A stretch of 17,247 bases of DNA from Beroe ovata (lineage: Eukaryota > Ctenophora > Nuda > Beroida > Beroidae). The stretch covers positions 31,215-48,461 of the forward strand of contig CAMPET010000268.1 of the NCBI GenBank assembly GCA_946803715.1. Direction: 5' to 3'. The notes below the pieces were generated by a model. That model ran no database searches. It had not been told where the DNA came from and saw only the letters and a list, made by a program, of their open reading frames with translations. A program made the translations under genes and the position numbers. Shown here piece by piece: positions 1-9,228 of this stretch; position 1 is the stretch's first letter, and every line of letters starts with the position of its first letter.

Positions 1-28
1 TGTGTGTGTGTGTGTGTGTGTGTGTGTG
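1..28. repeat. (TG)14 microsatellite at the window edge
   Basis: Uninterrupted TG dinucleotides from base 1; probably runs on outside the window. Its complement-type partner (CA)n forms the other edge. Confidence 0.95.
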
Positions 29-503
29 CCGGTGTGTGCCTACTGCCCGTCTGTGCGTCTGTCTGTCTGTGTGTCTTTCTGTCACTACCACTGGTTGCAA
101 AAATGTCAAATGCATGCAACAAACCCAGCAGAGTACTTATCACAATTCCGAAGGCCACCATTATAACTTGATAATACACTGAAATTCAGCATGTTTGAAA
201 TTGCCGCTTGTCACTATAATCATTATTGTGATTGGCTGACACACTCACACGCACACACACACTCCCAATGCTCCACCCTATTGGCCAGTGTTTCGGTCAC
301 ATGTGTGTGTACCTACTCATCCGGTATAGTAGCGAGAGAGTCATTGTCTAATTATAAATATTCAGCTATATCGCTATGATGCTCTCGTGTGTATTATAAC
401 TGTTATTATCGTATTCACTGTATAATGTATACTTGAGGTTTGGGGTTCTGATTGTGTTATATTACCACAGCAACTCGCATTTATAACGTGCTAAATAACC
501 CAG
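1..503 (+). other. Intron upstream of the first visible ARID1 exon
   Basis: No coding exon recognised. It starts with a (TG)14 tract (1-28) and a TG/TCTG-rich stretch to about 85, and has a second purine-pyrimidine run of CA repeats at 239-265. It ends in the acceptor CTAAATAACCCAG at 491-503; the ARID domain's N-terminal half must lie before the window. Confidence 0.6.
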
Positions 504-3500
504 GTGAACAAGAACAAAACCTGGAGTGATGTGGCTAAAGCTCTACAAATAAAGGATGATAAGGGCGGAGTTAGCTTCCTCCGTAAGCAATACATCAAAT
601 TCCTTTTTGCGTTCGAGTGCAAGTTTGACCATAGCCTTGACTTCCTGAGTGACCATGGCCCGGAGCCACTACGGCTCAACCACGAGTTACGGCGGGGTCC
701 GGATGTGGAGAAACAGCAGCAGCCACCCCCTGCTAAGCGGCACGCCGGCCCACCTGCCAATGTAAGTGGACGGGAGTGTATAACACGGTGTATGCCTGCA
801 CGGACTGCCCGTATCTGAAAGTGTATGTATTGAGGGGGGAGATGGATGTATCTAACCAGCTTATTTTGTATCAGGGCCCTACTAGCGCAGCACCAGAGCG
901 GTTTGGGCAGCCGAACGCGTACTACAGCAGCTATTACCCTCCCTCCTCGCACCCTACATCTGAGATGCACAATGGGGGTGCACCCCCAAACATGACACCT
1001 GGGTACCACCCCTCATCTGGTCCTCCTGATCACCCTGGTTACCGGCCCCCCATGTATTACCCTGGCCAGTACCCTCCTGGTCACCACCACCCGGCCCCGC
1101 CTGTGCACCACCCTGCTCATATGGGGTACATGCGGCACATGCCACCTCACCATGCGCCACCCGAACACATGCCACCTCCGGACTCGTGGCGGTTCCGACA
1201 ACCATACCCTGGTGGGCAGCCCCCTCCGGGTCCCACATTTTACGGGGAGCAGCAGATACAGCGTTACCCTGCTAACGCGGTGCAACCACCATACCAGACA
1301 GCACCTACACCACGGCTACAGGTTAGCTTCTTTCCATTTCATGAGATGGTGCGGTACCCTGCACCTCATGACATGTAATAGACGCATGAACCTAGGGACT
1401 TAACATCATGCCTGTAACCTGTCTCTTCCTGTTCAGGTTGCACCAGCTCCAACAAAGATGAGCAACCTGGGACGAAACAAAGAGCGAACAAAGGTGAGAG
1501 CAGCCCCAATCCTTCAATCTATTGTATGCGTTTTGTGTGAGAAATAGAGTCTGTAACCACGGCAACCACCCCAGAACCAGTCTGACAGTGGTCGTAAGAA
1601 GAATTCTTCTCCGGCCGTAGCTCCTGCTGCCACATTGGTATCTACACAACCAATCCACATCAACCCAACAGTCAGTGCTCCAAACAGTGTTCCTGCCATG
1701 ATGGGTGCTGCCCAAGCGACACCATCCAAACCTCCCTCCTCCTTACACCCAACAGACATGATAATACCCAGTGGGCCCCCGACCATCGAACAAGCCACTC
1801 CCAATATCAGCAAACGGAGGAAGCTCACATCGAAAGAACTCGGTGAGTATGGGGGAGTGAACGCGGTTTAGATGTTCTAATCCGTCCGCAAATTCTCTGT
1901 CTGGGACATTAGAGATAAGGACCGGGCACAATCAATGAATAGTCTCTCTCTAGAACATGGTTTCCTGCAGGCTATGTGGAGACAATCCGTCTCGTCATGT
2001 CGCTGAAGTCTGGGCTACTAACTGAGTCCACGTGGGTACTCAACGTTCTCAACATATTGCTGTGTGACAACACCATGGTAGCCTACTTCTACCTTGGACA
2101 CCATCCAAACTTGTTAAGAATGCTCGACAGACTACTCGACCATTTCCAGAAGGTGACTTTCCGTGTTTTGAACTTCTCCATTGCTTAATCATATTGATTG
2201 TTAACCAACTATAAAACATTTTCTTGTGTTTAGGTGCTGGTAACTGTGTTTGGGGAGCAAGCTATCGGTAGTAGGTTGTACAGCGATGCTAAGTTAGTCG
2301 GATTGCAACCCAGCACGAAGAAGTACAAAGACGTAGCGCCAGTCTCGTGTTTTGAGAGTGAAGCAGCATCGGACGAACCCTTCCCGACAATCAAAGTTTC
2401 CGGACTGAAATCACTCGATTACATCGATACTGTCCACGATATCAACAAACAGTTGAGGCAGGCGCCCTCCCTGCCCCTCGACCTGACGGAGATAGAGCAG
2501 AAGTTTGGTGAAGCCAAGTTGTTGGATAACGGAGAGGATATTCCTCACATTCCAAGCAAAGAAATCAACGAGGAATTGTCCAAAGTAAGTAGTAAATCAT
2601 AGTTCCAATGCATCATTTTTAGGTTTTTTGACTTGTTGTTTTCTTATCATTTTCTCCTTGCCAGATTAAAGAACCGGTAACTCCGATGAATGGAGTGATC
2701 TCAAGTCCCGGCGAGACTGACACTGCAAAAACGACCAAACCGATAAAATATGAAAATATCAGCGAGGAATCACTAAAAAAGTTGAGGCAACGATTGCGCG
2801 GCTCAAACGAGAAAAGAGTGGAAAATGAGAGTGTGAAACTGGAGGACGATTTCCTCTTCATACAGTCAGACCAGGACCGCCACCTGAGCAGTAGATGTAC
2901 ATCGATCATGAACATTTTCCGGAGTTTGTCCTTCATTCCCGGGAACGATATGATCTTGTCGCATCACCCCGGTTTTCTCCTCATGATATCGCAACTTCTC
3001 ACCCTTCACCATGTTCACTATAGCGACCTCGCACAATCCGACGAAAAGGAGGAAAAGGAGGAGGGGGAGCACATACATGAGAGGAAGCGAAAGCGACCAA
3101 TCAGAGAGAGGGAAGCACTCGGTATACCGGAAGCATGGTCTTTCTCACGGACACTGGACAATTTACGAGAGTCGTCGCTGTGCATTATTGCGAATATCAG
3201 CGGTCAGTTGGACTTCAATAACTTCAATCAATCGTTATATCGGCCGCTCATTCAGTCTGTTGTACACTGGGTCACTTGTTCATCCTCTGAAGCATTGGAC
3301 CCCTTCCCTCCGGCATTCCTATCATCCATAACTCCACAGAGACTTATGCTGGAAGCACTCTCCAAAATGTCCATATTACAGTCAAACCTGGGCCCTATAG
3401 TGAAGAGTATCAGGGCCCAGCTACCGTCCCTCTTTAAGACACTCGTACTTCTGTTAGCTGACAGACAGCAGCAGGTGGCCCGCGAGTTTTCCCTGGTCAT

Positions 3501-3897
3501 TATGTCGAACTTATGTCAGACAATAGGCGGTGACGGGGTTGAGGTAGCCCACCAACTGTCCAACTACTCGCAGGTCATTTCACTTCTCCTCAAGTTTCTA
3601 GAGGACGCCGAGGCATCTGCTGCAAACTTTGCCCTGAACGCACACATGCAGGGCCAGAGCTCGCTGCCGCCCAACATCTCACAGGAGGAACTTTGCGGGG
3701 GGACTAGTATTGATATGTTGCGCCGCGCAGCGCTTACGCTCATCCATCTTGCCAAGTATTCGGACAATAGGAAACTATTCCTCACACACCAGCACAGGGT
3801 CCTAAACCTAGCTATGTCACGCTTCACGCACCCTAGGATTGGAGCTATGATTGCCAACCTGTTATTCCACATGGAAAGTGACTGGAAATTGTCTTGA
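504..3897 (+). CDS. ARID1: ARID1/BAF250 (SWI/SNF subunit), 3' seven exons; 5' part lies outside the window
   Basis: ARID1 is the large DNA-binding and scaffold subunit of the nuclear canonical BAF (SWI/SNF) chromatin-remodelling complex. Exons I place by GT..AG sites and phase: 504-761, 875-1321, 1437-1493, 1575-1842, 1971-2152, 2234-2584, 2665-3897 (stop TGA). Exon 1 begins VNKNKTWSDVAKAL and carries the KQYI..L.AFEC core, the C-terminal end of the ARID fold; the N-terminal half must be upstream. Exon 2 is a Pro/Tyr/His/Gly-rich low-complexity linker. Exons 4-5 join as KRRKLTSKELG then YVETIRLVMSLKSGLL.ES, typical of ARID1. The last exon holds the BAF250_C domain: SLSFIPGND near its start, then ANISGQLD, LSPQR-like TPQRLMLEALSKMS, and a DMLRRAA motif near the end. 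LDRLL in exon 5 fits an LxxLL motif. All seven exons keep one frame. Single ARID1A/B-type gene expected outside vertebrates; family call is firm. Confidence 0.95.
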
Positions 3898-4335
3898 CAC
3901 AACAAATGAAAATGATATGATGTTTTGACATGATATGATGTGGTCACCAGAGCAAGCGACTGAGTCAGATATATTCCGCACTTTTTGAGCATTCGGAAGT
4001 ATGTGTGTGTGTGTGTTGAGCGGGTCATATTTTTGCTGTTTAGTGTTTTTGTCAAAAAATCGAATGTGTGGTATTTATTGTGTTTTTAACTTTGCAATAT
4101 AATCCTGGTATAAATATAATTTTGATGCGTTGCGTACTCCATCAGAAAGTGGATTAAGTCCTGATGATTGTGACACATTTGCGTCCGGGAAATGCGTTTT
4201 GTATTTTGATATTTCATCAGGAGACCACACGACAGGCATGCTCGCCTCTATCACTAGAACCCATTTTTAATAACCCACTTTTTAGTTTTAACTTGCCCTC
4301 CCTTTTGATACTAATAAAATTGGATTCTTATGAAT
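3898..4335 (+). other. ARID1 3' UTR
   Basis: AT-rich sequence after the ARID1 stop, with a short (TG) run near 4002-4015 and no further reading frame that looks coding. AATAAA at 4313-4318 marks the likely cleavage region, giving a 3' UTR of roughly 440 nt. The end is an estimate from the signal, not from transcripts. Confidence 0.6.
4313..4318 (+). promoter_or_regulatory. poly(A) signal AATAAA for ARID1
   Basis: Canonical hexamer about 415 nt after the ARID1 stop, in AT-rich sequence; the first AATAAA downstream of that stop. Confidence 0.65.
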
Positions 4336-4677
4336 TTCGTTTTATTATCATTAAAACGACTTGGTTTCATTTAATTCATAGTTTGACAATGATATTTTGA
4401 GACAGTGTTCATATTGCATTGGTTATACTTATACCAGGGGTCAGTGAACAGATTGAGATAGTGGATCAGGATGGAAGGTCTAAAAGTAATTGTATAAATC
4501 AAAATGCTACCTTAACCTGTACACTGTAAATGTAATTATATGCCACTGATCAAGTTACTGTTGCCAGATTTCATCCATTATCTGCCCACCAAGCCATGGT
4601 GTTAAAAAGTATCAATATGAATATCTCAATCTGTTCGGCTTTTGGCGATCGATGATAGACCCTGCAACGACATGTCG

Positions 4678-4758
4678 TTGCCGGATGTTAAGTTATAATG
4701 TTATCTGCCCTCTGTTTCATCCGCGCGCAAGAAACAGTGGACAGATAACATCCGGCAA
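4678..4758. mobile_element. Miniature inverted-repeat element, family A, copy 1 (degenerate)
   Basis: Begins TTGCCGGATGTTA and ends TAACATCCGGCAA, with a GCGC core and AAGAAACAGTGGACAG arm. The arms are less well paired than in the copy at 5048-5130. Flanks are ACATGTCG (4670-4677) and CCCTGTCG (4759-4766), matching at 6 of 8 positions, as expected for an old 8-bp target-site duplication. Non-autonomous: no coding capacity. Confidence 0.75.
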
Positions 4759-4945
4759 CCCTGTCGACTTGTGCACACGTTGCGCGCCCCTGTTCTACTC
4801 AGTGAACTGAAAAGTCGTAGAAAGGAGACGCGCGGAGTATTTGGGTCACGCAGCGCGGGAACATGTCGACTCGAGTGTCAGTGCCGAGAATTTCGCGCGC
4901 GCGGCCCGCGGCGCTAAATTATTGAATTTGATATCTCAGTTGAAT

Positions 4946-5143
4946 TTGTAAGGTTTTTCCCTACAGTCGGCGACGCGCTATTGTAATTCTCAATTCTGCC
5001 AGGGATAAAATCCCGGTGCCAGTAAGGGTAGCTGGAGGGTGAAATCCTTGCCGGATGTTATCTCAATCTGTCCACTGTTTCTTGCGCGCGGCGCGCGCGC
5101 AAGAAACAGTGGACAGATAACATCCGGCAATGAAATCCTACAA
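4946..5143. mobile_element. Miniature element, family B, copy interrupted by a family A insertion
   Basis: Left end TTGTAAGG then a CCCTACA stretch; the interior has CAGGGATAAAATCCCG (5000-5015), which is also found inside the intact family B element at 5557-5653. The right end is split: the part up to TGAAATCC (5040-5047) continues as TGAAATCCTACAA at 5131-5143, after 5048-5130. Right flank is then duplicated once more (see 5131-5220). Confidence 0.7.
5048..5130. mobile_element. Miniature inverted-repeat element, family A, copy 2, nested in family B
   Basis: An 83-bp foldback: TTGCCGGATGTTATCT at the left pairs with AGATAACATCCGGCAA at the right, continuing through CTGTCCACTGTTTCTTGCGCGC and its complement; the only large asymmetry is six extra bases in the left arm. 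Target-site duplication TGAAATCC at 5040-5047 and 5131-5138. An 8-bp duplication suits hAT-like transposition, but the end sequence alone does not prove the superfamily. Confidence 0.85.
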
Positions 5144-5220
5144 GCGCGCGCGCAAGAAACACTAACAGTGGACAAATAACTGAAATAACATCCGGCAATG
5201 AAATCCTACAAGCGCGCGCG
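5131..5220. repeat. 68-bp direct duplication of element end plus flank
   Basis: TGAAATCCTACAAGCGCGCGCG occurs at 5131 and again at 5199, and the DNA between them carries a second, insertion-bearing right half of the family A element (AAGAAAC.. to ..CATCCGGCAA). This reads as a local duplication after the family A insertion. Confidence 0.7.
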
Positions 5221-5253
5221 CTGATCTGTATGGCGGATCAGGCTACAGGCTAG

Positions 5254-5295
5254 GAGCTCACGTGGAATTTTTTGCAAAAAAATCCACGTGAGCTC
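5254..5295. repeat. 42-bp near-perfect palindrome with E-box ends
   Basis: GAGCTCACGTGGA is followed by a T run, GC and an A run, then TCCACGTGAGCTC. The arms are 21 bp with one mismatch and no loop to speak of. Each arm has a CACGTG E-box. Confidence 0.9.
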
Positions 5296-5346
5296 TTGAC
5301 ACTGACAGATGCATGTTACCTGACAGATGCATAAGATGTTAGTGTC

Positions 5347-5472
5347 ATGTTACCTGACCTGTTTCCGATCGCGCGCGCGCCTTCATCTATATATATATAT
5401 AGATCGGCTATAGCTATAGCCGATTGATCATTGATGAAGGCAAGCGCGGGAAACAGGTCAGGCAGGTAACAT
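5347..5472. repeat. 126-bp foldback element, family C
   Basis: ATGTTACCTGACCTGTTTCC and a GCGC tract with CCTTCATC on the left pair with GATGAAGG, a GCGC tract and GGAAACAGGTCAGGCAGGTAACAT on the right (three extra bases in the right arm). The centre has an (AT)n run and a perfect 22-bp palindrome at 5403-5424. ATGTTACCTGAC-type sequence also occurs just outside at about 5312. Likely a non-autonomous transposon remnant; no target duplication identified. Confidence 0.75.
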
Positions 5473-5556
5473 CTGATTCTGACAAGGAATTTCATCTCTG
5501 AAATTGAAAAATATAATTTGACCTTTCTGATCCACACGTGGAACTGGATGACGGGG

Positions 5557-5653
5557 TTGTAGGATTTTACCCTACCCTCGGTGCGCGCGATTTTCAATCC
5601 GCCCCTTGCCAGGGATAAAATCCCGCCAGCAAGGGTAGGGTGAAATCCTACAA
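5557..5653. mobile_element. Intact miniature inverted-repeat element, family B
   Basis: A 97-bp element with terminal inverted repeats TTGTAGGATTTTACCCTACC on the left and GGTAGGGTGAAATCCTACAA on the right. It is flanked by an exact 9-bp duplication ATGACGGGG at 5548-5556 and 5654-5662. Interior contains CAGGGATAAAATCCCG, as in the interrupted copy at 4946-5143. Exact flanks suggest a relatively recent insertion. It has no coding capacity and so depends on a transposase elsewhere. Confidence 0.9.
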
Positions 5654-5817
5654 ATGACGGGGTTGATCATCATACTCATAGGTGACCCTTCTGATCGAGA
5701 TCCACAATCCACATGGAGCTGGAGCTACTCTGGTGTCATTGTCAAGTCAAAATTCGGCGATCCTCCTGATCGACCTTAGTGCTTTGCTGGATCAGGATTG
5801 CCTGGCGATGCTCGGAT

Positions 5818-5880
5818 GCTAGGCCCAGCTGACGCGAGCCAGCTGCTAGGCCCAGCTGATGCTAGGCCAGCTGACGCGAG
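5818..5880. repeat. Small tandem repeat of GCTAGGC(C)CAGCTGA
   Basis: Three units start at 5818, 5845 and 5861; the first and third also carry CGCGAG. CAGCTG palindromes recur in each. Confidence 0.85.
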
Positions 5881-5945
5881 TCTGAGAATAATTTGCGGCG
5901 CGCGCGCAATGAAATTCTCGACAGGGGCTATCATCGACAGCCAAG
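5881..5945. repeat. Dispersed GC-rich repeat, family E, copy 1
   Basis: On the reverse strand this reads CTGTCGATGATAGCCCCTGTCGAGAATTT, a GCGC tract, then GCAAATTATTCTCAGA. The same order is found on the forward strand at 11831-11905, and a weaker relative (CGAGAATTTCGCGCG..) lies at 4888-4916. Confidence 0.7.
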
Positions 5946-6098
5946 ATCAGGAGGGTCACTCAAATCCAATTTGACCCCAGGGAAGCGCAACGTTGATCAG
6001 AAGGGTCACCTAAGCTAAGATGAACTCGGTGATCCACTTGTATGGATCAGAAGAGTCAAATTATAATCTTCAAAGATAAAATTTCGGGTGAGCTTCTG

Positions 6099-6138
6099 AT
6101 CCTCCATAGTATACACATCCTCCATAGTATACACATCC
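6099..6138. repeat. 18-bp tandem duplication
   Basis: ATCCTCCATAGTATACAC at 6099-6116 and again at 6117-6134, followed by ATCC. Closely related to the arm sequence of the foldback at 13990-14033. Confidence 0.9.
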
Positions 6139-6566
6139 GGATAGACAATTGACAATAAAGATTGAACTTGAAGATCGAAATGTAACAATGAATAAGTGTT
6201 ACTGTTAATCAAATTGGTATTCGAATCAAATCTAAAATGGAATTCTCATTCTGACGAACTCTAGAATTAGATTGAAGCATCCCATCAAAAATAATTATAC
6301 CCCATTGACAATGACATACGGAACTTAGAATGGAATCATTAAAACTTCGCTTCACAAGATACCTGAATGGGACTGAGAGTATAGTACTACTATAGTAACG
6401 ATGAAAAGCTGGATTAGGATAATAGGCAAGTAATCAGATCGCTCTAATGAAATTCCCCTGTGGCTTACAAAGAACACTCGGTGCTAAAGGTGTCAATATG
6501 ATTATTTGTCTCACTTTCAATGCTAAATTTTAACCACAATGTTGAAATAAAAACACTCGTTCGACT

Positions 6567-6582
6567 CTTTATTTCATTTCAG
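6567..6582 (+). promoter_or_regulatory. Probable 3' splice site just upstream of the protease ATG
   Basis: A pyrimidine-rich CTCTTTATTTCATTTCAG run ends at about 6582, leaving CAGGAGCT before ATGAAA. It suggests that a non-coding 5' exon lies upstream, or that a leader is added by trans-splicing. Confidence 0.45.
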
Positions 6583-6590
6583 CAGGAGCT

Positions 6591-7667
6591 ATGAAATTTT
6601 TTGCGTTATTATCAGTTGTAACGGTGCTGCAACTTACCGCACAAGAGTTGGAATACGAACACTCGACAAGTCGTCTGAAGCTCGCCCTATTTTCCGATGT
6701 GGAGCTCACGAAACTCTACAATGAATACAAGGACAAGCACAATCATTGCCGATCAAGGAAAGAACACGCGGCTAGGAGACTTCTCTTCAAGAGTGAGATC
6801 AGAGAAATCATCAGACTGAGAAGCGATCCGTCGATCACGTGGCGTGCAGGAATAAACGTCATGGCCGATATGACAGAGGAAGAAATCGAGTTGATGAAGG
6901 GTATCCATGGAAACTCGAGTACGTCACAGAACCAGCACCACGAACTTCCATTAAGGAATTCCAGGGAAAGAAGCATGCAGCTCAACATGCCCGTGGAGTT
7001 TGATGAGTGGAGAATTAACCACATGGTCGGACCCGTGAGGTTCCAAACGAAGAGCAGCTGCTGGGCTAACTCCGCTGTCGTTCCCATGGAAACACAGATA
7101 GCACATTTATCCGGCAAATTCAGGGAGCTATCAGTGCAGGAACTGTACGATTGTGTTTACCCACCTGAATATGACATACAGACAACAGGAGGCCTGGTCA
7201 CAGACGCATGGGCCTATGTGCAGAGAGTGGGACGCCTTGGCTTGGCTGAAGAATTCCCAGAAACCCACCTCAAGAGAAGGCACACGTGTGGAAGGTACAG
7301 TGGCAGTACTAACGCAATGGATGGATTCCAGCTACAAAAATGGTACAAAGTGAGGACAGATTCGGATCTATTCGAGCATGTGGCAGCAGTTTCCCCCATA
7401 ACCGTATCCATGGATACTAAGGGGGCGGGAATCTGGTTTAAGGTGTACCGAGGTGGGCTCTTCACAGCAGCAGGGTGTGGCAAAACGCCTGATCACGGTA
7501 TGGTCGTGGTCGGATACACGCGGGCAGCTATCATCATCAAGAACAGCTGGGGCTCGTATTGGGGAGATAACGGGTACGTGTACTGGGATAGGACCGGGGA
7601 CAAGTGCTGCATGTTGGACGATGCGTTCTTCCCTATTTTGGAAGCTGAGAAAGTCAAGGAAGTATAG
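6591..7667 (+). CDS. Secreted papain-family (C1A) cysteine protease with I29 propeptide, divergent
   Basis: A single uninterrupted frame of 358 codons. MKFFALLSVVTVLQLTAQ is a signal peptide, so the product enters the secretory or lysosomal route. Residues ~36-100 form an I29 inhibitor propeptide (K.YNEYKDKH.., R..F..., GINVMADMTEEE). The mature enzyme should begin near P134. Catalytic residues are present: Q152 (oxyanion hole), C157 in SSCWANSA, H302 in DHGMVVVGY, N318 in IIKNSWGSYWGDNGY. Odd points: the usual QGxCGSCW is QTKSSCW, one residue shorter, and GCxGG is QTTGG, so both partners of one conserved disulfide are missing; the other two appear kept (LYDC with HTCGRY, AAGC with DKCCML). 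The nucleophile is Cys, so this is not a silicatein. An acceptor-like TTTATTTCATTTCAG ends 8 nt before the ATG, hinting at a 5' UTR intron. Length fits cathepsin L-like proteases; activity is inferred. Confidence 0.93.
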   Translation: MKFFALLSVVTVLQLTAQELEYEHSTSRLKLALFSDVELTKLYNEYKDKHNHCRSRKEHAARRLLFKSEIREIIRLRSDPSITWRAGINVMADMTEEEIELMKGIHGNSSTSQNQHHELPLRNSRERSMQLNMPVEFDEWRINHMVGPVRFQTKSSCWANSAVVPMETQIAHLSGKFRELSVQELYDCVYPPEYDIQTTGGLVTDAWAYVQRVGRLGLAEEFPETHLKRRHTCGRYSGSTNAMDGFQLQKWYKVRTDSDLFEHVAAVSPITVSMDTKGAGIWFKVYRGGLFTAAGCGKTPDHGMVVVGYTRAAIIIKNSWGSYWGDNGYVYWDRTGDKCCMLDDAFFPILEAEKVKEV

Positions 7668-7835
7668 AGAGGGTACATGAGCCAATAGACAGCGAGGAGG
7701 AGCTCTGCATGAGAATTCATTCCTTTAAATTTCATGAACTACTTAATAGACCAAGAGTATAGTATAGCGCCTTTCATTTGTCGTTATAATTAATGCTTAC
7801 AGGAAAATTTATTGAACTGAACACAAATTACTATA

Positions 7836-7841
7836 AATAAA
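7836..7841 (+). promoter_or_regulatory. poly(A) signal AATAAA for the protease gene
   Basis: Canonical hexamer about 170 nt after the stop, followed by a G/T-rich stretch (TGTGGGGGAAGG). No competing signal lies between. Confidence 0.7.
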
Positions 7842-8634
7842 AACTGTGGGGGAAGGTTTTATTGGATTTACAGCTAAGAACCTGACTCGCAGTTCTCACG
7901 ATTTTTAGCCATCATCACTCTACTCAGCTTATTAACGGAATGCAGCGGAATGCTCGCCACTTTTTCCAGTGTTCTAATTGCATGCTCCACAATTAATCTG
8001 AAATGAAGTGATTTGTCATCTTCCCGTTTGATATTTCATTGAGGAATGTTGGGTTGGGGCTAATTTTCTAGATGGACAGTGACAAACTTGAAACTCAATA
8101 TTGCACATGCGGATAACGATATTGATATGATAGTTCAACTAAAAATATGAACATGGACATTGGACAATGGACATGGATAAAACAGCCCAACCCTTTGCCG
8201 ACATCATGAATCATGATACCCTAGCTTACCGTTGACCGGAATGTTGTGAGATAGTGTGGATCAGGTCACATTTCTTCACTGCAGCAGGGTGTGACATGGA
8301 GACAGTTGACGGGGTTATCCCGGATTTGAAAAACGTTGAAAGCCGTGTTTTTATATCAGGATTCTTTGCGAGACATGATAGGATTTCTGGATGAGGAGTC
8401 ATCTGAGAAATGGTCAATATAAGCCAATATTGCCAAGTTTGGAGTTTTTTCGTCAATCATTTCATCACTTGAAGTTAAATTTACAGTACGCGTTTTAAAA
8501 GTGGCAATACCTTTGCAAATGTTGCAACTGTGTCAAGACACTTGCTAGCTATGTAAAAACTGTCTGATTTGATCAACAGACTAATCAGAGTAGTAGAAAC
8601 GTCACAGTAATCACCAGAACTCGAACTTTGGAAG

Positions 8635-9228
8635 GAAGAGAAGCGTCCGAACACGTCTGAAATGATATTGATAGATACGCACAAATCTCATCACCGATCA
8701 CAGATAGCTGAATCTTCGGCCACGCTGATGGCGTTCTGCGGCCGCAAATATAGCTGAAATTCGGCTATTCATTGAGTCCGGCCGCGCAGTTTAGCTAATT
8801 CTGTGGTCGCAGTACGGCTCTAATATGTGGTCACCCATCGGTCATCACCTGCATCTTAAACGCACCCTCAATGGGAAAGTTTTCTAGGAAATGCTCCTAA
8901 TTCTTTATCTTAANGAAGAGAAGCGTCCGAACACGTCTGAAATGATAGATACGGATAGAGACCTGTCACCAGACATGATTCTTGGGCTAAACGCACAAAT
9001 CTTATCACCGATCACAGATAGCTGAATCTTCGGCCACGCTTATGGCGTTCTGCGGCCGCAAATATATCTGAAATTCGGCTATTCATTGAGTCCGGCCGCT
9101 GCAGTTTAGCTAATTCTGTGGTCGCAGTACGCCTCTAATATGTGGCCACCCATCGGTCACCACCTGCATCTTAAACGCACCCTCAATGGGAAAGTTTTCT
9201 AGGAAATGCTCCTAATTCTTTATCTTAA
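8635..9228. repeat. Two direct copies of a ~280-bp segment meeting at an N
   Basis: Copy 1 is 8635-8913 and copy 2 is 8915-9228. Both start GAAGAGAAGCGTCCGAACACG and both end CTCCTAATTCTTTATCTTAA. They differ by scattered single-base changes, a 1-bp indel in GGCCGC(T)GCAG, and about 35 extra bases in copy 2 around 8948-8982. The N at 8914 lies exactly where copy 1 stops. Confidence 0.95.
8914..8914. other. Ambiguous base / assembly join
   Basis: The only N in the window, placed exactly between the two copies of the direct repeat. Confidence 0.95.

Larger units (their letters stand above)
4340..6560. other. Intergenic repeat cluster
   Basis: No coding region supported. The stretch is packed with GC-rich (GCGC)n tracts, foldbacks and short inverted-repeat elements, described separately at 4678-4758, 4946-5143, 5048-5130, 5254-5295, 5347-5472, 5557-5653 and 5818-5880. 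The open frames here on either strand are short, lie over the repeats and have no recognisable protein features. From about 5950 to 6560 the sequence is AT-rich, single-copy looking, and should contain the promoter and 5' UTR of the protease gene. Confidence 0.6.

Noticed and set aside
491-1285. Minus-strand open frames over ARID1 exons 1-2 (up to 172 codons)
   Set aside because: Antisense shadows of GC- and Pro-rich exons; the plus strand has ARID and linker sequence with matching splice sites.
2619-4055. Minus-strand open frames opposite the BAF250_C exon
   Set aside because: The plus strand carries a conserved domain; the minus frames have no motifs or splice context.
6591-7667. Silicatein (sponge biosilica protein of the same fold)
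   Set aside because: Silicateins have Ser in place of the catalytic Cys; here C157 is present.
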